From an uncultured Sphaerochaeta sp. (lineage in GTDB: Bacteria; Spirochaetota; Spirochaetia; Sphaerochaetales; Sphaerochaetaceae), in contig NZ_OY762555.1 in the NCBI RefSeq assembly GCF_963666015.1, positions 434,001 to 498,000 of the forward strand: a stretch of 64,000 nt of DNA, read 5' to 3'. Each line of letters starts with the position of its first letter. The stretch's first letter is position 1. Of this stretch, positions 52,736 to 61,397 are shown piece by piece. The position numbers were made by a program, and so were the translations under genes. The notes beneath the pieces were generated by a model. That model ran no database searches. It was not told where the DNA came from and was given only the letters and a program-made list of their open reading frames with translations.

Positions 52736-53536
52736 CTACCGCTTAATTATACACTTGGTCGGACACGCCTCTGCAGCATCAGCAATCTGGCTGTGTGGGA
52801 GTGTCTGATCGAAGGCAGAAAGGAAACTGTCAACTTTACATCCTGATTCAGGATACTTGTTTTCACAGATTTTACAACCAATACAACCGACTGTACATAC
52901 TTTTCGAACTTTTCCACCCGGTTCATGGTTGTTGCATTCAATTACATATTCACTATCTTCAAATATCATGTGCATAGCACCCGTTGGGCAAATCTGCACA
53001 CACTTTTCACAGCTGATACACTTCTTTTCATCAACGATGATGTATCCCTGCTCATCCCTGCTGATGGCACCGGTTGGACAAACCTTAATACATGAACCAA
53101 GATGCAAACAGGCTGACTTGCAACCGTAATCCCCACCAAAGAGCAGGAATGCTGCGTTACAGTCTTCAAGACCTTCATATTTATAGTCTTGTGAACTCAC
53201 ATCAACATTACCACGGCACATGACGTGAGCCACTTTCCTTCTCGTTTCACCAGAAGCTTCAACCTTCTGTCCCATAATTTCAGCCATTTTAGTCACCAAA
53301 TCGGGACCACCAGGGCTACATAGACCAATTGGAGCTTCGCCAAGGGCAACAGCTGCTGCATAGGCAGCACAACCGGCATACCCACACACACCACAGTTCG
53401 CCCCAGGCATGATAGGTTCAAGAGCCAAGGCTTTCGGGTCCTTCTTGACCGCCAATTTCTTTTCAGCATAGGAGAGACCGAATCCGAAGAGGCCACCCAA
53501 CACGGCGACTACTATGATTGCCATAACAATATTCAC
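52736..53536 (-). CDS. rnfB: Electron transport complex subunit RnfB
   Basis: RnfB is the membrane-anchored ferredoxin-interacting subunit of the Rnf complex, which couples ferredoxin:NAD+ electron flow to ion transport. The 266-residue protein has an N-terminal helix, the GANCGVCGYAGCAAYAAAV cluster domain, and several ferredoxin motifs (CLHLGSCIKVCPTGAI, CISCEKCVQICPTGAM, CTVGCIGCKICENKYP). It is the last rnf gene (order CDGEAB). Confidence 0.95.
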   Translation of the reverse strand: MNIVMAIIVVAVLGGLFGFGLSYAEKKLAVKKDPKALALEPIMPGANCGVCGYAGCAAYAAAVALGEAPIGLCSPGGPDLVTKMAEIMGQKVEASGETRRKVAHVMCRGNVDVSSQDYKYEGLEDCNAAFLLFGGDYGCKSACLHLGSCIKVCPTGAISRDEQGYIIVDEKKCISCEKCVQICPTGAMHMIFEDSEYVIECNNHEPGGKVRKVCTVGCIGCKICENKYPESGCKVDSFLSAFDQTLPHSQIADAAEACPTKCIIKR

Positions 53537-53547
53537 AACGATCCCCC

Positions 53548-54141
53548 TTATACCAGATGCAGATTGGTGAGCAGTGACTTATCAAATGCCATAAAGGCCA
53601 GAGCCATCAACCCAGCAGAAATGAAAGCGATGGGAACGCCACGATATGCTTTCCTCACCGGTTGTAGATCAAGTTTCTCTCGAATATTGCTCATCAATAC
53701 AATGGCCAAGGTAAAACCAAGGCCTGCTGCGATACCACCAACAAATGCCTCCATGACATTGTACTCATTGGTGATATTGATAATTGCAATACCCAAGACT
53801 GCACAGTTGGTGGTAATCAGGGGAAGATAAATACCCAAAGCCTTGTATAAGGCTGGGCTGATCTTCTGGATCACCATCTCCAACAACTGTACCAAACTTG
53901 CTATAACCAGAATAAATGTCAACGTCTGCAGGTACTGCAGATTAAAAGGAACCAACAAGAAATAATAAATCGCCCATGTTACCACAGATGCAACGGTGGT
54001 TACAAAGGTGACAGAGGCACCCATACCGATGGCATTCTCACTGTTCTTGGAAACACCAATGAAGGGACAAACACCCAAGAACTGTACAAGAATGAAGTTA
54101 TTGATGAAAATAAATGTGATTAGTATTGCAATATAACTCAT
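53548..54141 (-). CDS. rnfA: Electron transport complex subunit RnfA
   Basis: RnfA is a six-helix membrane subunit related to NqrE. The 197-residue protein shows the typical NNFILVQFLGVCPFIGVSKN and ITTNCAVLGIAI signatures in which cysteines ligate an intramembrane iron-sulfur cluster with RnfE. It is one base away from rnfE and 11 bases from rnfB. Confidence 0.96.
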   Translation of the reverse strand: MSYIAILITFIFINNFILVQFLGVCPFIGVSKNSENAIGMGASVTFVTTVASVVTWAIYYFLLVPFNLQYLQTLTFILVIASLVQLLEMVIQKISPALYKALGIYLPLITTNCAVLGIAIINITNEYNVMEAFVGGIAAGLGFTLAIVLMSNIREKLDLQPVRKAYRGVPIAFISAGLMALAFMAFDKSLLTNLHLV

Positions 54142-54142
54142 C

Positions 54143-54772
54143 TTACCTGTCCTTCTTTCTTGAGGAGTTCCAATCGAAGAACGCCTTCAGGAATCCCATG
54201 ATCAACAACGCACCCGGAGCCAGGGAGAGAACCCTGATTGGATTATCATAGAACCAAGGGATATTGATGACACCACTAAAGTTCCCCATAGGGAACAGGG
54301 TGATGGTACCCGAACCAAACAGCTCACGGATCAATGCAATTAGCGTAAGTCCCAAAGCAAATCCAATTGCCATCCCGATTGCATCCAGGATGCTATCCAC
54401 TATCGTATTCTTGCTTGCAAACGCTTCAGCCCTTCCCAGAATGATGCAGTTTACCACAATCAATGGTAGATACACGCCCAAAGCACTGTAAACAGCAGGA
54501 ACAAAGGCATGCATGACCATTTCAGTTATAGTTACCAAGGTGGCAATAACAACGATATATGCCGGAATATGAATGGAAGAGGGAATTACATGTCTTAGGC
54601 CTGAGATGATGATATTGCTGAACAGCAACACAAACAAGACACCTGCAGACATGCCGATGGCATTGGAGACCTGGGTGGAGACACCAAGTACCGGACAGAG
54701 TCCCAACATGAGGACAAAAATCGGGTTTTCCTTGAAAAATCCTTTGGTGAGTTCTTTTGACCTCTTACTCAT
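54143..54772 (-). CDS. rnfE: Electron transport complex subunit RnfE
   Basis: RnfE is the pseudo-symmetric partner of RnfA. The 209-residue protein has FKENPIFVLMLGLCPVLGVSTQVSNAIGMS and LIVVNCIILGRAEAFASKN with the two conserved cysteines, over six helices. It overlaps rnfG by 4 bases. Confidence 0.96.
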   Translation of the reverse strand: MSKRSKELTKGFFKENPIFVLMLGLCPVLGVSTQVSNAIGMSAGVLFVLLFSNIIISGLRHVIPSSIHIPAYIVVIATLVTITEMVMHAFVPAVYSALGVYLPLIVVNCIILGRAEAFASKNTIVDSILDAIGMAIGFALGLTLIALIRELFGSGTITLFPMGNFSGVINIPWFYDNPIRVLSLAPGALLIMGFLKAFFDWNSSRKKDR

Positions 54773-55326
54773 TTCGTACCTCCAAGCGCTTTCACATATG
54801 CACTACCGGCGTCAATTGCCTTTCCAACCGCAGTGAATGTGACAGAGGCACCGCTTACCGTCTGCGCATCACTGTCAGAAAGCATATCCTTTGAAGTGGG
54901 AACTGCTTTATCACTTCCAGTTCCCGTGAACTTGTCCATGTATGAAGCATCCGCTGCCTTTGCACCAAGACCGGGTGTTTCAGTATGGTTCAGGACCTGG
55001 GCGGCAAGCAATTCACCAGAGAGAGCGTAAGATGCAACCAAGGTCATCTGACCACCGTAACCTGCACTCTGCAAGCCGATGATGTAACCAACCAGTTCAT
55101 TGTTGTCTGTAAGATCAATTGAATAGGTAACATACTTGTTACTTTCAACCATTTCCTGCTCGCCAAAGATGTAACCAGCACTTACTGCCTCAAGTGCCTG
55201 GTTCTTTCTTTCCAGGTCAAGTCGTACGATGACCGGGGCAGTAACATTATTGGTAAGTGCCAAGGCAAACGCACAGACTGCACAGAGGGAAAGCAGTATC
55301 AGTGAATATTTCAGATTCTTTGTCAT
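54769..55326 (-). CDS. rnfG: Electron transport complex subunit RnfG
   Basis: RnfG is an external flavoprotein anchored by one N-terminal helix (residues ~7-27). The 185-residue protein has NHTETPGLGAK and the covalent FMN site SGASVT (Thr as acceptor). It overlaps rnfD and rnfE by 4 bases each. Confidence 0.94.
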   Translation of the reverse strand: MTKNLKYSLILLSLCAVCAFALALTNNVTAPVIVRLDLERKNQALEAVSAGYIFGEQEMVESNKYVTYSIDLTDNNELVGYIIGLQSAGYGGQMTLVASYALSGELLAAQVLNHTETPGLGAKAADASYMDKFTGTGSDKAVPTSKDMLSDSDAQTVSGASVTFTAVGKAIDAGSAYVKALGGTK

Positions 55327-56417
55327 GCCCTAGCCTCCTTCTGCTTCTTCCTCAGTTCTCTCGTATCACCAAATTTACGGGGTATGATGTATCTGTCTAT
55401 CATCGGTGTGAAGATATTCATCAGGAGGATGGAGACAGAGACCGCTTCAGGCATGCTCCCGAAATATCTGAAGAGGAAGGTAAAGAATCCACATCCAATG
55501 GCATATACAATCTGTCCCTTATGGCTAATCGGGCTGGTTACATAGTCTGTTGCCATGAAGATGGCTCCAAGCATCAGGCCGCCACTGAAGATGGAAGAAA
55601 GAAAACTACCGCCAAAAACTCCCAGTCCTGATGGGACTCCACCAAACATCCAGGATAATACTGCAGTAGAGAATATATAGGTAACCGGAATATGCCAAGT
55701 GATGATCTTCCTTGCAAGCAGATAAAGTCCACCAATAAGGAGGGCCAGTGCACTAACCTCACCGATACATCCGGCAACATTACCAAGGAAGGTGTCAATA
55801 GTAAAGGCAGAAATACCTGTCATCGCAGAAAGATTCTGTGCAAATTCAGTAGCAGGATATCCCATTGATGAGAGCAAGGAACTACTATCGAGGCCCAAAG
55901 TGCCTCCAGAAACAGCAGTCTTACTTAATGAAAGAGGAGTTGCTGATGCAAGTGCATCAGGGAGAGACGAGGCAAGGGTCCTGGGAGCAACAAAACTACT
56001 CATTGGTGTGGTAAACGAGAAGAATACGAATACACGACCAGCGAGTGCAGGATTCGCCCAGTTGGCCCCTAGGCCACCGAACACCCATTTTGCCACAAAT
56101 ATTGCAAACACACTTGCTAAGAATGGAACAAACAGAGGAACCGAAGGACTCATGTTCATTCCAATCAACAAACCAGTAAGGAACGCTGAACCATCCCATA
56201 GGGTTGATTCCTTGTACAACTTGCCAAGCAAGAATTCCGACAACAAGGCTGTGAGGACAGAAACCCCTAGCACTAAAAGAGACCTGAAACCAAACACATA
56301 CACACCCCACAGGGTTGCAGGAGCAAGAGCGAGTGAAACACTCCACATAATGGACGCGGTATCAGTCTTCGCATGGAGATGCGGCGAAGAGGAAACTGTC
56401 ATGGTAGGTTTATTCAT
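55323..56417 (-). CDS. rnfD: Electron transport complex subunit RnfD
   Basis: RnfD is a polytopic membrane flavoprotein. The 364-residue protein has about ten helices and the FMN-acceptor region SATPLS near residue 160, a variant of the usual SGATPL. ATG 56417 overlaps the rnfC stop (ATGA) and follows GGAGAAAG; an upstream start at 56513 lies inside rnfC and is rejected. Confidence 0.94.
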   Translation of the reverse strand: MNKPTMTVSSSPHLHAKTDTASIMWSVSLALAPATLWGVYVFGFRSLLVLGVSVLTALLSEFLLGKLYKESTLWDGSAFLTGLLIGMNMSPSVPLFVPFLASVFAIFVAKWVFGGLGANWANPALAGRVFVFFSFTTPMSSFVAPRTLASSLPDALASATPLSLSKTAVSGGTLGLDSSSLLSSMGYPATEFAQNLSAMTGISAFTIDTFLGNVAGCIGEVSALALLIGGLYLLARKIITWHIPVTYIFSTAVLSWMFGGVPSGLGVFGGSFLSSIFSGGLMLGAIFMATDYVTSPISHKGQIVYAIGCGFFTFLFRYFGSMPEAVSVSILLMNIFTPMIDRYIIPRKFGDTRELRKKQKEARA

Positions 56418-57724
56418 TTCTTCTTTCTCCCCAATTTTTTTCCAGTCTTCATCGTATGAACCAACGGAAGATGTGCAGGACAGACATAGGAACAACACCC
56501 GCACTCTTTGCAATCCATCAACGAGGTCTTCATTGCTTCCTCGTACTCACCATTAGTGATATACCGATACAATTTTGCAGGCATCAGTCCGATTGGGCAG
56601 GCAGCCACACATCGACCGCAATTGAGACAAGCGGTCGAACGAAATTTCTTCTGTGCACCGAGAGCAAGAAGACCACTGGAGCCCTTGGTCATCGGCGTTT
56701 CTGTATTGAAGAAAGAGAACCCCATCATAGGACCACCACTGACCAGTTTCTCTGGTTCACTGGAGAATCCCCCACAGAAAGCAAGCAGGTCACTCATTTT
56801 CGTCCCTACCGGGGCAAGAATATTCTTAGGATTGGCAATACACTCACCAGTAACACTGATAACCCGTTCATAGAGACTTTTCTTCAAGACAATTGCCTCG
56901 TAAATAGCATTACACGTGCCAATGTTCGCTACAACTGCACCTACATCAAGAGGGAGCTTACCTGAGGGAATCTCGCGGTTTAGCGTTGCCTTGAGCAACT
57001 GCTTTTCATCACCTTGGGGATACTTCATCTGAAGCCCAACGATGTCGATTGGATACCCCTTCTCCTCGACTATCTCCTTGAGATGGGCAATGCAATCGGG
57101 TTTATTCATCTCTATTCCGATAATGACCCGTTCAGCCTTGACAATCTTCGCAGCAATCATCGCTCCTTCTAGGGCCTGCTCACCTTTCTCGAGCATGATT
57201 CGATAGTCAGCTGTCAAATAGGGCTCACACTCCACGCCGTTGACCACGAAGCTATCTACTTTCTTGTCCTTGGGAATGGAGAACTTGACATGGGCAGGGA
57301 ATGTAGCCCCTCCCATACCAACAACTCCCATATCCTTGATGCTACTGAGCAACGTGGTACCATCAAGACTTTGCCAATCGACTTTTTCCTGAGTAATGGA
57401 AGGCTGTTCTTCATTAGGAATAATGATAAACGCGTCACACTGGACGCTATTGGCAAGGGTGACCTTGCGTATTTCCTTGATAGTCCCCGATACCGGAGAG
57501 TGAACATCGCTACTTATAAAGCCTGAAGCTTCCCCAATCTTTTCACCTCTAACTACGGTATCCCCTTTTGCTTTCAAAGCTTTTGCAGGGGCACCGAGAT
57601 GCTGGGATAAAGCAACAATCAATTCTGAAGGCATGGGTAATCGTTCAATAGCCTCTGAGCGACTGTATACCTTTCTATCGTCTGGATGCACACCACCCTT
57701 ACTGAACGTAGGTATTCTTTGCAT
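56414..57724 (-). CDS. rnfC: Electron transport complex subunit RnfC
   Basis: RnfC is the NADH-binding peripheral subunit. The 436-residue protein has the NuoF-like GMGGATFPAHVKFSIPKDKK and VNGVECEPYLTADYRIM, and two ferredoxin motifs at the C-terminus (CLNCGRCVAACPIGLMP and CKECGCCSYVCPAHLP). AAGGAG precedes the ATG. It is the first gene of the 14-gene leftward run; two overlapping candidate promoters lie 25-72 bases upstream. Confidence 0.96.
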   Translation of the reverse strand: MQRIPTFSKGGVHPDDRKVYSRSEAIERLPMPSELIVALSQHLGAPAKALKAKGDTVVRGEKIGEASGFISSDVHSPVSGTIKEIRKVTLANSVQCDAFIIIPNEEQPSITQEKVDWQSLDGTTLLSSIKDMGVVGMGGATFPAHVKFSIPKDKKVDSFVVNGVECEPYLTADYRIMLEKGEQALEGAMIAAKIVKAERVIIGIEMNKPDCIAHLKEIVEEKGYPIDIVGLQMKYPQGDEKQLLKATLNREIPSGKLPLDVGAVVANIGTCNAIYEAIVLKKSLYERVISVTGECIANPKNILAPVGTKMSDLLAFCGGFSSEPEKLVSGGPMMGFSFFNTETPMTKGSSGLLALGAQKKFRSTACLNCGRCVAACPIGLMPAKLYRYITNGEYEEAMKTSLMDCKECGCCSYVCPAHLPLVHTMKTGKKLGRKKK

Positions 57725-57748
57725 GCATAACGCTCCTTATGTAGGTGA

Positions 57749-57796
57749 TTAATAGTACAGAATGCATATTTTAACAAATGCTGTTCTATTGTACAA
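57749..57796 (-). promoter_or_regulatory. Candidate tandem promoters of the rnf operon
   Basis: On the minus strand TTGTAC (57791-57796) and TAAAAT (57768-57773) are 17 bases apart, and TTGTTA (57772-57777) and TATTAA (57749-57754) are also 17 bases apart. Confidence 0.45.
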
Positions 57797-57809
57797 GAAT
57801 TTCGGTATA

Positions 57810-58682
57810 ATGAAAACCATGAATCGAGTATTTAAATATGCGTTCTGGAAATTAAAGGGCATAAAAGTGTATGCTTTGGTAGGCAAGAGCGGAACAGGAA
57901 AAAGCTTCCGTTCAAAGCTAATAGCCCAGAAATTTCGTATAGATCTGATTATTGACGACGGACTCCTCATCGGCGGGGATCGCATCATTGCAGGCAAATC
58001 AGCAAAACGAGAGGAGAACATGCTCTCTGCCGTAAGGACCGCTGTCTTCGATGATGCTGAACACCAAAAGGAAGTAAAACAGGCTCTCAACAAGCAAAAA
58101 TATCATAGAATCCTAATCATTGGGACCAGTGAAAAAATGATATATAAGATAGCAGCCCGGCTTAATCTTCCCCAGCCTGAAAAACTCATGCGCATCGAGG
58201 ACATAGCAACGAAGGAACAGATTGATACTGCCATGCGTATCCGTTACAGCGAAGGTAAGCATGTAATCCCTGTCCCGTCAATTGAGATAACCCGCAACTA
58301 CCCACAGATTGCATATGACTCTATGCGAGTATTCTTCAAGCATGGGAGACAAGCCCCTTTTCAACGCAGGAATGTAAGTTTCGAGAAAACCATTGTACGT
58401 CCTGAATTCAGCAAATATGGCAAGACCACTGTCAGTGAGGCTGCACTTACCCAAATGGTTGCCCACTGTCTTGACGAGTTCGACAGTCAGATAAAAGTGA
58501 AACGGGTACAGGTACAGGTGAAAGCAGAGGGGTACGCGCTCACGGTGAAGCTCCGCGTACCTATGCAACACCAGATAGCAACCACCCTTGGAGAACTTCA
58601 GGAATATATTGCAGACAGCCTTGAGAAGTATGGAGGCATCTTTGTCTCCAGCGTAAATATTGAGATAGAGGAGTGGGGTTAG
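57810..58682 (+). CDS. P-loop protein with a C-terminal Asp23/Gls24-like domain
   Basis: The 290-residue protein starts with a P-loop (ALVGKSGTGKSFRSKLIA, about residues 25-45) and a kinase-like core with LIIDDGLLIGGDRIIAGKSAKRE. The last ~85 residues (TVSEAALTQMVAHCLDEFDSQIKVKRVQVQVKAEGYALTVKLRVP...LQEYIADSLEKYGGIFVSSVNIEIEE) resemble the Asp23/Gls24 alkaline-shock fold. No family for the whole was recognised. No Shine-Dalgarno site precedes ATG 57810; a TATAAT box at 57806-57811 would start transcription near ATG 57819, so a leaderless start there is possible. Confidence 0.65.
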   Translation: MKTMNRVFKYAFWKLKGIKVYALVGKSGTGKSFRSKLIAQKFRIDLIIDDGLLIGGDRIIAGKSAKREENMLSAVRTAVFDDAEHQKEVKQALNKQKYHRILIIGTSEKMIYKIAARLNLPQPEKLMRIEDIATKEQIDTAMRIRYSEGKHVIPVPSIEITRNYPQIAYDSMRVFFKHGRQAPFQRRNVSFEKTIVRPEFSKYGKTTVSEAALTQMVAHCLDEFDSQIKVKRVQVQVKAEGYALTVKLRVPMQHQIATTLGELQEYIADSLEKYGGIFVSSVNIEIEEWG

Positions 58683-59941
58683 AGATCGTGTGCCTCTGCA
58701 CTGTTTCTCGGTTGTTCACCAGAAGTCCCTCCACCCTTTTGGGCGGGATTCCCTTTTTTGGGACCCCTTCGGTTATTCCTTCTTCGTGAACCAGGCTGCA
58801 CTTCCACAGTCCCTTCTGTTCTCCCCTTTCTCTTTGGATTGGGCTTCCTGCGTTGAGGAACTCTATTTGCCGGCCTGCGCATCCTCACGCAGTTTCTCGG
58901 AGTCTTGAATCCACGCTCAGTCAACAGCCGTTCACTGGCCAACTCTATATCATAGTTGGAAGGGGTCATCGGACTGATTAAAACCTTGATCTGGCGGAAC
59001 GTTTCCTTGAATCGTTCATCAGGGCTCATATGGTCATCAGCAAAGATCACCAAAGGGTCTACAAGAGCCTTGATCATATCAGCAAGTTCAACTTCATCGC
59101 CCTTGCCACGCTTGGCAAGCATAACCTTCTCATCAAGTTCCTCCAGACTTTTCTGTACCTGGGGAAAATTGCAATAGATGGAGAAAGCAGGAAGCATGAA
59201 GACAAGTAGCTTGTATTTATTCAACTCATTGAAAATCTTGACACTATGCCCGCTGGCAAGAATCTTGTTCACCTCTTCAGTCAAGCGGCTTGTGGATACC
59301 CTTGACAACTCTCCCGAGTGTTTGCGGATGGCTACGCGGACACTCCAACGAAGGGCAAACCCAGTGGTGGATGCATACTTGATGGCCCTGATCATACGAA
59401 CAGGATCTTCATTGAATGTCTCATCCAAGGGAATGACAGAGCTGATACGCTTTTTCTTGAAATCTTCCATGGCATTGTTGAAATCAAGCAATTGTCCATT
59501 GGTTGGATCATAGTAAAGGCTATTGACTGAGAAATCGCGGCGTTTGGCATCCTGGTCTATGGAACCAAACACATTATTGTTTCCCTCCATTGCTTCCTCG
59601 CCGCTCCTGAAGGTAGAAACTTCCAATACCTTGTCCTTGAATACCAGATGCACCAATTTGAAACGCTTACCTATGATCCTTGCATTCCAGAACAAACGCT
59701 GGATCTGGCGTGGAGAGGCACTGGTGGCGAGGTCAAAATCCTTGGGAATATTTCCCAGCAACAGGTCTCTGACTGCTCCTCCTACCAAATACGCTTCAGC
59801 ACCGGAGTTTTGCAGCTTTCGGATTGCCCAAAGGGCATCACGATCGATTAAATGATTGGGAATCTTGTGTTCGGTCTGGGTGTAAATATTTGCAACAGGC
59901 AACGTTTTTCCATGTTCGTCTTGTTTGTATCGTATCAGCAT
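58679..59941 (-). CDS. pcnB: PcnB/CCA-adding family nucleotidyltransferase
   Basis: The 420-residue protein has the class II nucleotidyltransferase head: GGAVRDLLLGNIPKDFDLATSASP with the DxD metal site, GKRFKLVHLVF, RRDFSVNSLYYDP and EDPVRMIRAIKYA. A strongly basic tail rich in Arg, Lys, Pro and Gly (about residues 345-410) follows, as in poly(A) polymerase I, so PcnB is slightly favoured over a CCA-adding enzyme. Because tRNA genes here lack CCA, a CCA-adding role is possible. The start at ATG 59941 is weakly supported (GAGAG); ATG 59980 is the alternative. The ends overlap by 4 bases with the convergent gene. Confidence 0.85.
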   Translation of the reverse strand: MLIRYKQDEHGKTLPVANIYTQTEHKIPNHLIDRDALWAIRKLQNSGAEAYLVGGAVRDLLLGNIPKDFDLATSASPRQIQRLFWNARIIGKRFKLVHLVFKDKVLEVSTFRSGEEAMEGNNNVFGSIDQDAKRRDFSVNSLYYDPTNGQLLDFNNAMEDFKKKRISSVIPLDETFNEDPVRMIRAIKYASTTGFALRWSVRVAIRKHSGELSRVSTSRLTEEVNKILASGHSVKIFNELNKYKLLVFMLPAFSIYCNFPQVQKSLEELDEKVMLAKRGKGDEVELADMIKALVDPLVIFADDHMSPDERFKETFRQIKVLISPMTPSNYDIELASERLLTERGFKTPRNCVRMRRPANRVPQRRKPNPKRKGRTEGTVEVQPGSRRRNNRRGPKKGNPAQKGGGTSGEQPRNSAEAHDL

Positions 59942-59981
59942 ATCGCTCTCATAGAAGTATAGGGTGTAAAAGAACCGCATA

Positions 59982-60009
59982 TTGCAGTGCACAAGCGATT
60001 CGTTATACA
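59982..60009 (+). promoter_or_regulatory. Candidate hisS promoter
   Basis: TTGCAG (59982-59987) and TATACA (60004-60009) are separated by 16 bases in the divergent gap between pcnB and hisS. Confidence 0.45.
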
Positions 60010-60056
60010 CTCTTTGTACACCATCCACATCAAAAACACAACAGGAGTATGAATCA

Positions 60057-61397
60057 ATGAGCAAGGAACCGAAGGCAAGAAGCATTATAGAACCTAGGGT
60101 TCTCAAGGGTTTCAGAGACTTTTTGCCCTCCATGGAAATCCCAAAGAAAGCAATTACCAACAACCTCGAGAAACACTTTAGGTCCTATGGATTTGTTCCC
60201 ATTGACACTCCGGTACTTGAATATACAGAAGTCCTTCTAGGCAAGGGTGGAGGCGAGACAGACAAGCAAATCTTTCATTTCAAGGACAACGGGGAAAGAG
60301 ATGTTGCCCTTCGATTCGATTTGACTGTTCCCTTCGCTCGCTTTCTCGCGCAACACCAGAGTGAACTATCCCTCCCCTTCAAACGTTTCCATATTGATAA
60401 GGTATGGCGGGGAGAAAATCCCCAGAAAGGTCGCTACCGTGAATTCACGCAGTGTGACTTTGATATCGTGGGTGTAGATAACGCGGAGGCTGATTTTGAA
60501 ATCCTTTCCATGATGGATAGTTCGTTCTCAGTCATGGGTGTTGAGAATTACCAGTTCTGTATTGCACACCGGGGTTTGTTCAACACCTTCCTTTCTCATC
60601 ATGGATTACTTGAACTGAGCGTCGAGATTCTCAGGATGGTAGATAAACTCAGGAAGATAGGAAAAGAAGAAGTGCTGAGACTCTTGCAAGAACTCATAGG
60701 AGACCTGCAGAAGGCCAATGCGATACTACAGTACATCAGCAAAGAGAACGAGAGTGAACCCTTTCTCACCACCTTGGATAGGCTTACCATTCTCTCTGGT
60801 GGAGAGAACCCGCACAGTGAGCGAATGAGAACTATCTATTCCTACCTCTGTGAGGCTGGGATTGAGAAACACTTCACCTTCGACCCTTCAATAACCCGGG
60901 GACTGGACTACTACACAGGCATTGTCTACGAAACCTTCCTTACCGAACTCCCCCATTTCGGTTCTGTTTGCAGTGGTGGTCGGTACAATGATCTTGCAAG
61001 TCTGTATACCAAGGAGGAACTTCCTGGAGTGGGAAGTTCCATTGGCCTGGATCGTCTACTTGCAGCACTCGAGGAGCTAGGTAGCCCTCTCGTAGCCTCA
61101 GCAAGTTCCGCTGATGTGGCAATCTTTAATACCGATGTAAGAAATTTTTCCACCTATGACCGTATTGCACGAGCAATGCGCAAGGAAGGACTGAGGGTGG
61201 CCATCTATCTGCTCAACAAGAAACAAGGAGCCCAATACAAATGGGCTGAAACAAACGCAATACCGTTCGCTATCCTGCTTTCAGATGAGGATGTACAATA
61301 CTCAACCCTCACCTTGAAAAACTTACGGAATAGAGAGATGCACAACAATCTCTCAATTGAGGCGGCTATTGCAATTATTAGAAAGGAATTACTTTGA
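60057..61397 (+). CDS. hisS: Histidyl-tRNA synthetase
   Basis: HisS charges tRNA-His. The 446-residue class II enzyme has motif 1 around FRDFLPSMEIPKKAITNNLEK, motif 2 FKRFHIDKVWRGENPQKGRYREFTQCDFD, the histidine-binding motif RGLDYYTGIVYE, motif 3 GVGSSIGLDRLLAAL and a C-terminal anticodon domain (DVAIFNTDV onward). ATG 60057 follows AGGAG by about 11 bases; an upstream ATG in frame at 59982 would lie inside the promoter. The stop overlaps the helicase start. Confidence 0.96.
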   Translation: MSKEPKARSIIEPRVLKGFRDFLPSMEIPKKAITNNLEKHFRSYGFVPIDTPVLEYTEVLLGKGGGETDKQIFHFKDNGERDVALRFDLTVPFARFLAQHQSELSLPFKRFHIDKVWRGENPQKGRYREFTQCDFDIVGVDNAEADFEILSMMDSSFSVMGVENYQFCIAHRGLFNTFLSHHGLLELSVEILRMVDKLRKIGKEEVLRLLQELIGDLQKANAILQYISKENESEPFLTTLDRLTILSGGENPHSERMRTIYSYLCEAGIEKHFTFDPSITRGLDYYTGIVYETFLTELPHFGSVCSGGRYNDLASLYTKEELPGVGSSIGLDRLLAALEELGSPLVASASSADVAIFNTDVRNFSTYDRIARAMRKEGLRVAIYLLNKKQGAQYKWAETNAIPFAILLSDEDVQYSTLTLKNLRNREMHNNLSIEAAIAIIRKELL

